Positions 1 through 12,543 of a DNA stretch of 64,000 nt are shown piece after piece. Numbering within the stretch: position 1 is the first letter of the stretch; every line of letters begins with the position of its first letter. The DNA comes from Paralvinella palmiformis. Lineage: Eukaryota > Annelida > Polychaeta > Terebellida > Alvinellidae. The stretch lies in the NCBI GenBank assembly GCA_025642065.1, contig JAODUP010001075.1, positions 186,001 to 250,000 of the forward strand. Direction: 5' to 3'. The notes under the pieces are model-generated. The model made no database searches. It was given only the letters and a program-made list of their open reading frames with translations, and had not been told where the DNA came from. The translations under genes and the position numbers were made by a program.

Positions 1-718
1 TAAAATGATTTGCTCCAGAAAAATAAATTAACAACCTAATCACACATTTTACTATTTATTATTACACAATGGATTAGCTAAAAATATGCAATTATATATA
101 ATACTGGAATCTGTAGAAAATGAACAAACGACAGGATAAAATGCCATACAAGTGATTTGACCAATTTGTTTTATTTTGCAAAGTTAAAATCAGGAGTATT
201 TCATGTATCTTTGTACGACAAGACCTCGGTGGATCATTATGCTTTTGTCTAAATTAGTGTGAGACAAAGTTCTTTTATTACCAGTTAGGATATTGATCGT
301 CATCTGACACGTTATGTTCCTATAAGTCTTTGACCAAAGGGAATAATTTACAAATGAAGGCATTTGTCGTAGTTGTTTTGTAAAGTTGAGTTTATTGCTC
401 CTATATGATTATCCGCCAAAATATTGTAGTAGAAGTATTTGATAAATATCTGATAAATATCATGACGACTCATTTATCAGACGATTTGTACACAAGCTCT
501 CTTCCACCATATCTTTCAACCTTACCGTTAGAGTAGACAAACGTGCTACCCTCTCACTTTAGCAATACATGTAAGGGGAGAGGCTAATTACATATTATAA
601 ATCTGACTTCCGTGGCGTTAGTAAGTTTGTTCAGATGTATTTCGAAGTATTAACTCTGACAGATTATGGATTGTTTTCTTTTGAGTCAAGAGATCAGATG
701 AACATAGTGATCGTATGG
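1..718. other. AT-rich sequence, no gene seen
   Basis: No open reading frame of believable composition, no repeat with a recognisable relative in the window and no RNA gene was seen. Stop codons are frequent in all frames. Confidence 0.6.
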
Positions 719-737
719 CTGATATATAGATATATAG

Positions 738-818
<81 letters not shown>

Positions 819-859
819 GAGAGGAGAGATAGATAGTATATAATAGTATATATATATAT

Positions 860-906
<47 letters not shown>

Positions 907-1080
907 TAGATAGAGATAGTTAAATAGATACATATATAGAGAGTTAGAGAGAATGAAAGAAAAATAGAGGGAGAGAGAAGGGGTTGAGAGAGATATAACG
1001 AGAGGCGGGGGGGAGTGAATGAGAGATAATAAGAGAGAGGGAGGAAAATAGAGAGAGGGAGAGAGAGACAGAGATAGAAA
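719..1080. repeat. Compound TA / GA microsatellite
   Basis: A (TA)n run at about 740-782 passes directly into a (GA)n run at 783-836. It is followed by a second (TA)n run at about 846-904 and then impure GA-rich DNA up to about 1080. Long open frames across it (Ile-Tyr on one strand, Leu-Ser or Arg-Glu on the other) are products of the repeat and not genes. Confidence 0.95.
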
Positions 1081-1137
1081 TACACGGTATACTACTCTAC
1101 GTACAGAGCTCATCTTACGGGGTAAAGTTGTTAAAGA

Positions 1138-1250
1138 AGTAGTAGTAATAGAACTGGAAATAGTAGTAGTAGTAGTAGTAGTAGGAAGTAGTAGAAGTGG
1201 TAGTAGTAGTAGTAGTAGTAGTAGTAGAAGTGGTAGTAGTAGTAGTAGTA

Positions 1251-1283
<33 letters not shown>

Positions 1284-1369
1284 AGTGGTAGTAGTAGTAG
1301 TAGTAGTAGTAAGTGGTGGTAGTAGTAGTAGTAGTAGTAGCAGTAGTAGTAGTAGTAGTAGAAGTAGTA
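1138..1369. repeat. (AGT)n trinucleotide microsatellite
   Basis: About 230 bp of AGT triplets on the plus strand with scattered AAG, TGG and CAG interruptions. The complementary strand reads (ACT)n. It is the first of many AGT/ACT tracts in the window. Confidence 0.95.
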
Positions 1370-1615
1370 ATGATTATTTTAAATATTGTCATGGCTACAG
1401 TTGTAGCCGTTATTGATTTTGATTACAAATTATTTAAATATGTCAGAGTCATTACGTACACTTTGATAAAGCAATCAATTAAAAAGCGAATACATATTTG
1501 GTTTATTTAGAATGTTATCAACTTTTAATTTTAAATACTTAACTCATTTATTAATTATTGTTCTATCAGCTTAGGTATTGTTCTGAAATAAAATGAATTT
1601 TATACATGCATGTGC

Positions 1616-1670
<55 letters not shown>

Positions 1671-2458
1671 TTCCAATCACTCCAATATATGATATATGAT
1701 ATTAGTCCGGGGCACACCAAGGGAAGAGCGATAGATTTATGTTAAGTTGCAGGTTTCTGTTTTGAAAGTCTTATATTAATATTAATAATTATGGAATTAT
1801 TGGCATGGTCGCAACTAGTGTTGTAATGTATAATTGTACATATTAAATACGATACGTTGATGTTAAGTCTTTAACGAAGTAGATGTTTTCTCATTTGCTG
1901 AATATTCTCTCTACATGAATAGCTTGAGTTATAACTTGCTGTATTACAATACTGACATTGTACTAATGTATCCCTACTGATAGCATGATTGAAGCGCTAT
2001 TATCCATATATCTCTAGTGTCTTAGTGCAGGATAAATATTCCACTGACTATAAGATATAAAACACTACACTTGGAGGAACGCTATGTGTAAATGAGTATT
2101 ATTTAATGAGGTCGGGGGTGAACGATTCCCATTTCAGCTAATATTCTCGGGTACTGAACGGAAATCCTAAGCTGTTGATAGGTCCTTATACGTTCCAGTT
2201 GTAGAATTATTGGAAGAGATGCTTGCCTACTCTCTCTGTCTCACTGTCCCCTCAATCTTTATCGCTCTCGCTCTCACTCTCTGTCAGTTTTATAATTGTT
2301 TTATTATAATTATTATTATTATTATTTTATTATCTTGTTGTTGTATTAATTGTTATTAATATTAGTATTAACACTTTATTGTTTTTAGCAAAGCCTCTTT
2401 TTCATGAAGGAATTTAGCTAACAGAAGCATTGAGATGGAAAAAAAACATTAGTGTGAA
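1370..2458. other. Low-GC spacer with a (TA)25 tract and small simple repeats
   Basis: Contains a pure TA run at 1619-1668, a CT-rich stretch near 2228-2285 and short TTA runs near 2310-2335. No gene or element recognised in the remainder. Confidence 0.6.
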
Positions 2459-2632
2459 TGTGTGTATGTATGTGTCTGGTTTATGTGTGTGTGTCTGTCT
2501 TTGTGTGTGCATGTGATTGTGTTTATATGTGTGTGTTTGTATAAGTTGTGTGTGTCTATGTGTATATGTGTGTTTAGGGGGTGGTGGTGTATGTGTGTGT
2601 CTGTCTGCATGCACATGTTTATATGTGTACAC
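2459..2632. repeat. Impure (GT)n microsatellite
   Basis: GT repeats interrupted by ATG, CTG and a short G-run near 2576-2590. Reading frames through it encode only Cys-Val or His-Thr repeats. Confidence 0.9.
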
Positions 2633-5600
2633 GTTTACATCAGGCGTGAAACGCTTAAGTTTTGCACTATGTGAATATTTAACATTAAATAAACGGGGTC
2701 AACTTTAAAACAAGACGTCATTAAAATATTAACAAAACGGCCTTTTCTTTAGCTGCCGTTTGAATGCTGCTACTAATATAGCAACGCACATACACCGATT
2801 AATCCATATTTTTAATGTATATCTACTAGAATACGCCATCTAAACGATATCGTATAACCCTCCCGCATTAATACAAATTGGATAACGGCAAATCGGTACT
2901 GTGACAACCAGTGGCTTTTTTGAGTTCAGCAATGAAAACAGAACCAGCAATAGAATTGGTAGGCCAGAGCACCGATATGAACAAACGAAAGGCGTTGCTA
3001 TTCAAGTGTATGCACATGGTTAAATAAATCATGAGCGACTATATGTGTCATTTGCAATATAAGAACTGTCGTTTTAATTACGGTCTTCATTTCCTGCAAA
3101 TATATATATTTGAGCCCACTTATAAGACTGCAACGTTCATTACTGTCCAGATCAACTTGCCTTTCATGTTAAGCGTCTTCATAAACATTACTGAATTAAC
3201 TGCTGCCAGATTGAAAAAGACAAACTGTGTATTAAAATGAACATTCTAGTGTGAGGTAGGAGGTTAGAATCCTGGATATGGCACTATTATAGGAGAGATG
3301 TTTCAGTTAAGCGTGTAAATGGTTAAGATTTCCTTACCGAATTTGCCATATATTTTAAATTATAAATTAATTTAGAATACATTATCGCGCTGAAGCAGTA
3401 AATTATAGACAATTAGGAGCTAAAGGAAAGAACTGGAAACAATAGGATGGTTTGGCTTGTGATAACATAATGTTTTAAATATACTTGGATTATTAAAGTT
3501 CAGTTAATAAAACCGATTATATCCCATGATGTATGAAACATCCTGTGTCAAAGTATTGCTGCGTACTATAAATAATGGGGAAATATATGATATATCAATG
3601 TAAGTTTCATTTACATGTAAATTTCAAATACTTACAATAAGCTACCAACATACTAAAACTGTTAAAGCCGGACCTTACGTGTTCAGTCTGTTATTTTTAC
3701 AGTTAGTAACAGACGGATTTATTAATTTTAAACTGTAATATATATTGTAAACTAAAAGCTAAACCCTAAACACATCTCGCCAGGATTGATAACAAATTCG
3801 TGTTATTACTGTTATGTTATTTCTATTGTCACTAATTTGGGGTTATTGCCTTTGCAGCGTGTTTGAAAGTAAACAGTGGTATTATCGGCGTAGCCTTAGT
3901 AATGGTGGCAATTGCTGACAAAACACTGTTAGTTTCGAGCCATAATATGAACGTCATTGGACCAAATATGGCTACAACGAAACATTTTATGTTGCGAGGT
4001 ATTGTTAACGTTGATATCGTTGCTATTAAAACCATATTTACTACTAAGCCCATTACGAAGCAAATATTACAAAACCATATTGCTTTTATACTGATGCATT
4101 CATATAACATCAAGAACACTTAAATATTATAAAAAATTATCTCTAAGGATTTTTGTAAATCTACCACAGTCTGGTTGTTTGCATAATGCTAATAACTATT
4201 CTAGTTTAAATTGGTCATACAGCGAAGGTAATGAATACATTATGAAATTTTTGGTTGTAATATCATTACGCATTAACTTTGTTATCAGTATAAAAACATT
4301 AATGCTCATGAATACTTATCTGCTGACCGTCTTAATGGAAGATAAATTCGATGCCATTGTTTATGCGTGGCAAGATGGAACAGCGCATTTTAACTGAATG
4401 GTGCCGGGAAATGTCATCAGTATGGAAATTTGTATTTCTGACATGCGTGTTGTTATTTTCCGCGTTCACCATCAACCCTCATCGCTGTTGACGAAAGTGA
4501 TGCGGCGACTAGTTAGTTGAAACCGTTCCGAAACATTGGTCAATGACATCAATTTGCCAGTAATCTTCGTTCTGGACACACAAGGAAATGAACGAATGAT
4601 TCTTGTCAGACCTACATGTCAATCAAAGCTTGGCAGTCTCCGTAAGTGCGGTAATCGCAGTGTAAATGTGAATGACGTGATAAAAAGGAGATAATAAGAG
4701 TGGCACATAACATATTATTATACTAACCTATCTAGGAATAAAATAGAACATCAACTGGAACATTGAAATTTATCTGAAAACAAAAAAGAAAGTCTGAAAT
4801 TATCTACCGAATACAGGTATAGTAGATCACAGGAAACATTTTATTCAAAGCATTTAAACAACTAATCTCAGTAACAACTTACTGTTGAATTTGTGCCATG
4901 CTTTGCCAGAAGGAAATCGAAAATTTAATTTAAGGATGTGCCGCTTTGAATAGAAATATTTATGTCGGTCTACTTTGCTTTTGTGCAAACATAGCGATTT
5001 CATGGTAACCATTTTATATCACTCCAAGAACGTTGAGCAGAGTGCATCCAAGGGAATCAACCTAAAATCTTTCGGCAAGATATCGATATGTTGATGAGAT
5101 AGTTAAGGCGACTTAGTAAAACCATCTTCCCGAACCTATACTTGGATGTTAATCGTTATGTCTATTGCCCAAGTGAGTTATCCGGGGAATACAGATAGTT
5201 TTCCCAGTTGGATAATATATCACCAAGTAAACGTGATGGTATTATGCCCACAGTGAAGCTAATTTATTGAGTAGGACAGCTGGTTACACCCAGTAATGTC
5301 TAATTTGGTGGTGTTTTGGTTCCTCGCCCGGCTACAGTTCCATTGTAATTAATCGTTTAGAATAAATCAGGTTAGCCAATTAGTTGTCACGTGGACAATA
5401 TATGTATAGTATATATCTTTGATCATATATGGCTATTAGGTTTCATTGATTATGTATGAGCCCCCTGGAATCAAGGAAATGAATATTAACAAAGATATGA
5501 TGCATTAACTGGAGAGAGGAGACAAGACTTGTGAAAATACAAAACGGCAATACAGAAAACAAACCAAACATGTAAGGGAATTACTTTAGTTTACATGTTG

Positions 5601-5861
5601 TTTAAAATGTCACTTTGTTTCATTTCCTCTAGGGGTGGGTTTTAACAGATACCACCACGTGGACACAAATCAAACTACTGAAGAGAATTGCACATCCATC
5701 ACTAGTACTGATACATATATTAATGGTAATACAAATGGGAAACATACCTTGTCATATATGCAAAACATAGAAAGCTTAAGTATATCATAATTATGATTAT
5801 ATTCAGTAATAGGTAACCTTTAGTGATTATATTGTTATATAGCATGTAGCATAGCCATTAT
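2633..5861. other. Unassigned AT-rich DNA, no gene recognised
   Basis: About 3.2 kb almost free of microsatellites. Two short open frames lie on the plus strand at 3863-4123 (86 codons) and 4179-4397 (72 codons). The first has no recognisable motif and an amino-acid mix dominated by Ile, Thr, Val, Asn and Met, as expected of AT-rich non-coding DNA. 4400-4700 has a more even base composition but no frame stays open. I cannot assign a function to any of it. Confidence 0.5.
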
Positions 5862-5925
5862 ACACAAACACACACACACAAAATACATAACACAACACAC
5901 ACACAACACACACACACACACACAC
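5862..5925. repeat. Impure (CA)n microsatellite
   Basis: CA repeats with AAAT and AA interruptions, ending just before a 130-bp non-repetitive island that separates it from the next compound tract. Confidence 0.9.
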
Positions 5926-6057
5926 TTAGGGACTGATGAGACATTATACATGCATCAGCAAGAAAGGTCATCACTCTGGATCCAGTCCCCTGAAGAAACG
6001 TCCAGAGTTTAAATTCACGGTTCGAGATTCTTTGTGTCTGTGTCTTATACAAGCTAA
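5926..6057. other. Short unique island with an 8-bp inverted repeat
   Basis: This insert between two microsatellites contains ACTCTGGA at about 5973 and its exact reverse complement TCCAGAGT at about 6000, separated by about 20 nt, so it could fold as a hairpin. It could be the remnant of a small retroelement, but nothing in the window matches it. Confidence 0.4.
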
Positions 6058-6152
6058 AACACACACACACACATACACACAAACACACACTCACAGAGAG
6101 AGAGAGAGAGGGAGAGAGAGAGGGGTAGAGAGAGAGACACATACACACACGA

Positions 6153-6208
<56 letters not shown>
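6058..6208. repeat. Four-part compound microsatellite CA-GA-CA-TA
   Basis: On the plus strand CA repeats (6058-6094) pass into GA repeats (to about 6138), then CA again (to about 6168), then a pure TA run (6169-6208). Confidence 0.95.
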
Positions 6209-6210
<2 letters not shown>

Positions 6211-9200
6211 CTCCAACCTAATTTGACAGCTCGATATAAAACGATATCAGTGAACCGACAATAGGAAAATGTTGCCAAATATTTCCGATAGTTTATTAAT
6301 GCAAGACACATCGACATATTGTGAGTAATGGTTAATTAACCCTCCCATATGCGATAATTTCTATATCGTAACCAATTATAACCGTCCTTGACCATACACA
6401 CCGACGCACGATGTTTTCATTACCCGTAGCTATTCACAACGAATACATGCATAAACAAATACATATTACTACTATTACTGTCATTAAGTTTTCTTTAACA
6501 ATAGCAGTCATACTCTATGTTTTTGCTGATCTCGTGAATACTCAGGAAATATCGCCAGACTCTTTTGGAATATTCAGCTTTTTTTAGTTAACACTAGACA
6601 CACAATCTGGAATAATTCTTCCATAATAATTACGTACACACTTTTGAGTATTTAGCTTGGTACACTGGGACCGAGTTGTATATCATGTGGGTTCCATGCT
6701 GATTTGTAGTCCACGGGAAACATATAAAGGCAACTATTTTGTATCGATTCAGTACAAGTTGTGTGGCTGCCAGCATTGAGCATGGTTTAGTGGAGACGTG
6801 AGACTGATATAACAGTCTTGAGGTGACCGCGCGTTAATGTTTGTACCATAAAGAGGCTTCTTGGAACTGTAACCCTGCGCTTAAATATATTTGCACAGTT
6901 GCCTTAGTTTGGTTCTACAGGTATATTACTCTCGATTGGACACCGATACAGATGTATAACAACAAAACGAAAATGGACATATACCATATAAACTAGTGAC
7001 ATGTAGTAATTAAAACAGTTTCGATATTTCAAAGTTTCGTTATCGTTAAAAAATGGAAAAAAAACTTTGAACATTAACCAAAATGAAGATGCAAATACAA
7101 ATTATTATTCAAAGCAAGATGTATCTACAAAAGAATGACCGTTAAAATTTAAGGAATTGCTGTCGTGAATTATAACCCCAGTTTAACTGTGTGCTTATGT
7201 TTTTGATATAGACCGCAGTATTAGGGTTGTTAGTCGGGATCTTAGTATCAACGATCGATTACATTTATCTGAGCTCACTAAATTCGATCTTAGCCAAAAT
7301 ATATGCAGGTTGTTCATATTGATCGAATTCAGCAATGGATTATGTTGTAATGTTCCCAATCTCTGTTTAAAAAAATGTTTTGGAAATATTTGTTTTTATT
7401 AAAGGAACATCTTATAGACTAGTACAGATAACCAAAGTATGCTGTTGTCGAAGTTTTTGTGGCCGAAACACACACAAAGGAACATAATGACACGGGAAAG
7501 CATCTTCAGTCATAATTTTGTCCACTAATATAAGTACCCATATATTTACTTGTTCTCAACTTCTTTAATTTTGATGAAATTCTGGCAGAAACAAATTGTT
7601 AATTTGTTCAAAGAACAAACATATGTTTTTTTCTCCGAAATAGAACATGCAATATGCCCATGGATGATGACGCTATATTTAGTTTAAACATGGCCGTACA
7701 ATTTATTTAGAACTAAAAATTGTATGATGTCCCAAAGGTCACGTGACGCATATACACTGAAGTAGATCTACAGCAGCTGTGTTAAGGCAATATACCTGAC
7801 CTGTCTTCTATCATCAATGTTATTTATTAATTAGTAAAAAAGCGTAAAGAAAACCACTTGCAACATAATGGCATATGTTTACTGATTAGTTTGTTTATCA
7901 TAGACGGAGAAGTGAATTGATAGAACACAGTGTCAATTCCGAGACCAATTATGACGAATCCGTGACTACATTAATTATATGTCATTTATTCTCGACGTTT
8001 TATATATCAGATCAATCAGTACTAAAGGAGGGATTAAAATATTCGATTGCCTTCAATGAAAAACCAATTCGTACAACAGCTTATTAGAGCGTCAGCAAAT
8101 ATCCATATTAATGTTCTCGTGTCACAAGGATCAGTTTTAGTACGAAAACGTTATGGCCTAATCAGCAAACCAGTTGTTGAACGTATAAATGGCGAAACCA
8201 TCACGAAGATATTCGGATGTACAGAATTAAGCGATATACATATAATAATTATAATAATGTGTGATTTATATAGCACCAAAGTCAACTCTATTGGTCTTGG
8301 TTATTTTACATACATATTTATCCCTGATTCAGATCTGCTTTAATACAACACCTCGCTCAACATCAAAAAGGATAATAAAACGCAGGATGCTATTAAAGGC
8401 TCAACGAGTTATTCAGACACGGAGCCATCACATCCTCGCAGGTTTTAATTTATGGATGAGTGAACCAATCTCAACATGACAACAATGCAGCTCTCTTGCA
8501 GCCTCGAACTAGCCACCCCTCGGCTACATATCGCAACGGCTCAACATATTGGTATTTCCTCTTACATTGCACCTTGTATTAAGGTTAACACCATGACTAC
8601 TATATTATCATCCGAGCAACACAAGAAGTACCCAAATAATATTCATTATGAATATGAAATTGTATTCTTTTAGATCAGAAAAATACACAAACCTGTATGT
8701 AAGTTACATTGTGAAAAAATGAGGAATATATGAGCTATTCGTAATTATGTAAATGGTGTATCAAGTAAGACCTTTCTTAACACCCTGATGACGTAAGAGG
8801 TTTGTTTTAATAAGCAGATTAGTAAGGCCACTGGCGAAAAACCTATTGTGTTTCACAATATTGAAATATACACGATAACTTTACAAAAAACAAACAGAAT
8901 GAAGAATCTTCCTGAATTTCAAATAATAAAAATATACCTAAATGACCACTTTTGAAAACTGGTATGGCATTTGCATGACGACACATTTATATGTTTGTTT
9001 AATTTAAAACTGTTTTCATGGAACTAATACAACAAAACTGAAAGTTACGGTTTGAGTATTTGCGACTCGACCAAAGTGTACAGATAATGATATCTTATTA
9101 CAATTACAACAAAACATAACCAAAGTGTTTATTTGCTACTAGTATAATATGATTAAACAACACATTCCACACCATTAGATATGATGCTCAGGGATATTTC

Positions 9201-11465
9201 TCTCTGTATATTGTTGTGTGACTCCCTGGCAGCATTACATTAAATAAGAGTCATATCATAGTACTCCCAGTAGTATGTATTTGGATAAGATCGCCTAAAT
9301 GTAGTAATGCTTGACCAATTTTGTATTTTGAATATGTGAAACACGATTTTGTGATGTGATCTGAAAACTATAGGAAGTCTGCAAGCCTGGAATTAAACTG
9401 ATGGTAAATATTCCATTCATTTTTTTATTTAGTTCGATCATGAAATGACAAGGATTTGGACAACATTTTTGCATATTTCACCACTTACCTACCTACACAA
9501 CTCACACAATGCTTCATTATAAATTATTGTTCAACATAAGATCCGAAATTCTGCAACATTGTCCGAGATTTGTGTAACTGGGGCCTGACTTACTGCGGAG
9601 ATTCCTTTCATTTGACATGTTACTTGGAAGATAAAGCAGTCAATTCGTTTTTAATAAAATTAATTTCATACTATCAGCGGTGTTTGTTTGTTGATGGTTA
9701 ATACAGTTGACACATGTCGAATGGCGTAGAGGACATCTGACTAGATATATGAGATTTGATCAGAAGACAAACTTTAATGATGCTAGATGCTTAATTAGCG
9801 AAGCGGGACTTAAATGTTTTAATTGCAGTACAATTGGATCCGTACCTTCTGCTTCTGACATTTCTTTCAGAGGATTGAAATAGAACGGGATGTAAAATGG
9901 TAAATTATTTTGGAATCTGGGTAGATGGTTTACTTTTCAAATGTAAATTTAATTATTATATTGGCATCTGTTATTTATTTTGTCAATAAGATAAAACGCT
10001 AGAGTATAAAATTGAAGATGAAGTTAAATAAAACGAGTTTCATAAATATAACATTTGCAATAATAAACCTGCTTCATTTATGATATGGTTACTATCTGAT
10101 AACAGTGGTGTGACTGGTACAAGCGAATTAGATTCAAGCGTATTAGGTTAAATAGTGTGACACAAAACTGGATTGGACGAGGTTCAGAATTAATACGACG
10201 CAACTAAATAAGCCAATCTCATAAGGATAAACTGCAGATAAAATACACTATTACTATTATATGTAATACACGACTAATAAATATCGGTCTTCCATTACTT
10301 TGATTTGGCGTGGATTAAACATCGAATGCCCTTGATGTCATTCGTGTGAGTTGTTTACTACCGTCATTTCGGGGACCCAACTTCTCACACTTCTCTCAAG
10401 ATTAAGTTTTATTTAATCTAGATGTCGCGTACCCACATTTCTGACAGTGGCAATGCCGTTAGTGGGATGCAGCTGATATTATTCGTGGCGTCGGTAGATA
10501 TTTGACAAAAGGCCTTTGATCTATATCAATTTCCCCCCATTATAAATTATTGCACCTTTTCACTTCGCTCTAGTCAGTGATTGAACAGGTGAGTGCCAAA
10601 GGAAACAAAACAGTAAACGACTCAGAGACAAACTCCCCTTCAACAGATAATACATTTTTAAAAGTGATCTTGGAATACTGTAGCTCGTTTGCGTTACATA
10701 CTTCACGTGATAGAGTAATACTATTTTTGAAACAGAACTATTTTCTGCTATAAAACTGAATCAGTTGACTCAACAATAAAGAAAGACAACAGGTTTATGA
10801 CATAAGCATACCAAGTAAAAACGAAAATATATTTTAGATTACATGATTAATGTCGAAAGACACAAAGTTTTTATTTCGGTAGATTTTAGATTATTAGGAC
10901 TTTATATTTCTTATATCCCTCGTTGTTAATCAGAAATAATATGATATCCCTAGATGGCTTAATGTATTATTTTTGATACCACCATAATATGTCATCAGCA
11001 GATATAATAAACATACACAGGCTTAAAGCAATCACTATTCGCAATGTTCATTTTAGTGTAGCTTAATTTGCAAACTACGCCTTAATACAGGAAAAAAGGG
11101 TGTGTATTAAAGGTGGTAGTAAATGCAATATATGTTTAATATAAGTGTAACATGACTGAAATTGGTTATAGAATTGAATGTTTTTATTTAGGAAGTAATG
11201 CTTTCTAAGCTAGTATCAAGGTAATACCGGTGTTATATGGTATTTCTTCAATCATATCAGAGCCAACATTAGACATTCTAGAATAAGATGTTATAATTAA
11301 TGTCAGTGCAGAAACCTAAGTATTGCTTTCCAATTAAATGGAGCGAATAAAAAAGGTTAATAATTTTCAACACATCAACATATCTAGTTATTCATATCCA
11401 GATTGTCTGAAATAATAACTTGTGATACTAGAATTATTAGTATACATACCAGAGGAAGTAGCAAC
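6209..11465. other. Long unassigned AT-rich stretch, no gene recognised
   Basis: This 5.2-kb region is the longest in the window without an obvious microsatellite or a recognisable element. An open frame on the plus strand at 8047-8343 (98 codons) and two overlapping shorter ones up to 8673 have no motif I can name, no signal peptide and no exon-like boundary that I could defend. Old dispersed repeats may be present, but I could not prove them by eye. Confidence 0.5.
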
Positions 11466-11591
11466 TTCTACTACTACTTCTACAACTACTACTCTACTAC
11501 TACTATTACTACTATCACTACTACTACATCTGATACTACTAACACTACTATTACTACTATTACTACTACTAATGCTACTACTACTACTTCG
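11466..11591. repeat. (CTA)n / (ACT)n trinucleotide microsatellite
   Basis: Plus strand reads mainly CTACTACTA with ATT, TTC and CAA variants. Same class as the tract at 1138, in the opposite orientation. Confidence 0.9.
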
Positions 11592-12372
11592 TTAAATAGG
11601 ATAAATTCGTATTTTTCTAAACATTTAATCAATTATTTGTTTGTTTTAATACGCTTAGGTTTTTTGCTCTTGAACATATTTTCCGTTATATAATTGAGAA
11701 TGCAGCTCTTGTAAGCAACGCATTGAATTACAATAAATAAATACTTAATAATTTACAGCCAGGAAGATATATTTGTAGCCAAAGCGCACATAAATTACAT
11801 TTATAAAGTAATGTAATTGGCTTATTTATCTGACATTTAGAATATCGGTTATTTGATGATGACCACATAAATAGAAATGTTGTTGTTTTGTTCATCGGCA
11901 AACATACCTTCTAATGCATCTCTTAAGATTACACTGACCTATAAATGAAATAAAAAAGAAGAGGAAACGTCTTGAATGTGTTGATTAATAGACTGCTTTA
12001 ATGAATATGTTTCTAAACAATACAGGTTATATGATGATGACTATATATATATATATATTGATATATAGAAAGTTTTAATGCATTTGAAGCTGACATATTT
12101 TAAACCAGGTTTTATATTATGAAAAATGTGGAAACATTTATGTGAGTAAAATGGCCTTACATGTGCTGACCTATATCAGAAACAAAGAAAGAAAGAAGAA
12201 CATTGGTTTTCGAATTTTCTTTATAACTCGTTGTTGACCAACGTTGTGAATATATATAAATATATATAGCTATGAATTTTATATTATCCTTAATATTTAT
12301 CACAATATTCAGAGATTTGTTGTCTAGAATAAACTATATCTTGGATACCCAATTAGAACATTTATATGAAGC
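11592..12372. other. AT-rich spacer
   Basis: Contains a short TA run near 12044-12060 and nothing else that I recognise. Confidence 0.5.
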
Positions 12373-12543
12373 GCACACTTACACACACACACTACATACA
12401 TGCATACCTACATACCTACATACCTACCTACATACATACACACATACATACACACACACATACACACATACCTACACACATACATACATACATACATACA
12501 CACAGGCATACATAAGCATACACAAACAAGGGCATACACATAT
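12373..12543. repeat. (CA)n / (CATA)n compound microsatellite
   Basis: CA repeats grade into CATA and CCTACATA units. Apparent His-Thr reading frames are translation of the repeat. Confidence 0.9.

Noticed and set aside
5930..6010. Hammerhead-like core (CTGATGAG ... GAAA)
   Set aside because: The bases between CTGATGAG and the next GAAA do not form the required stem II, and no cleavage-site stem arrangement fits. The local 8-bp inverted repeat is kept only as a hairpin observation.
8047..8673. Small genes in the 8.0-8.7 kb region
   Set aside because: Three overlapping frames of 65-98 codons have no motif, no homologue in the window and no distinctive composition.
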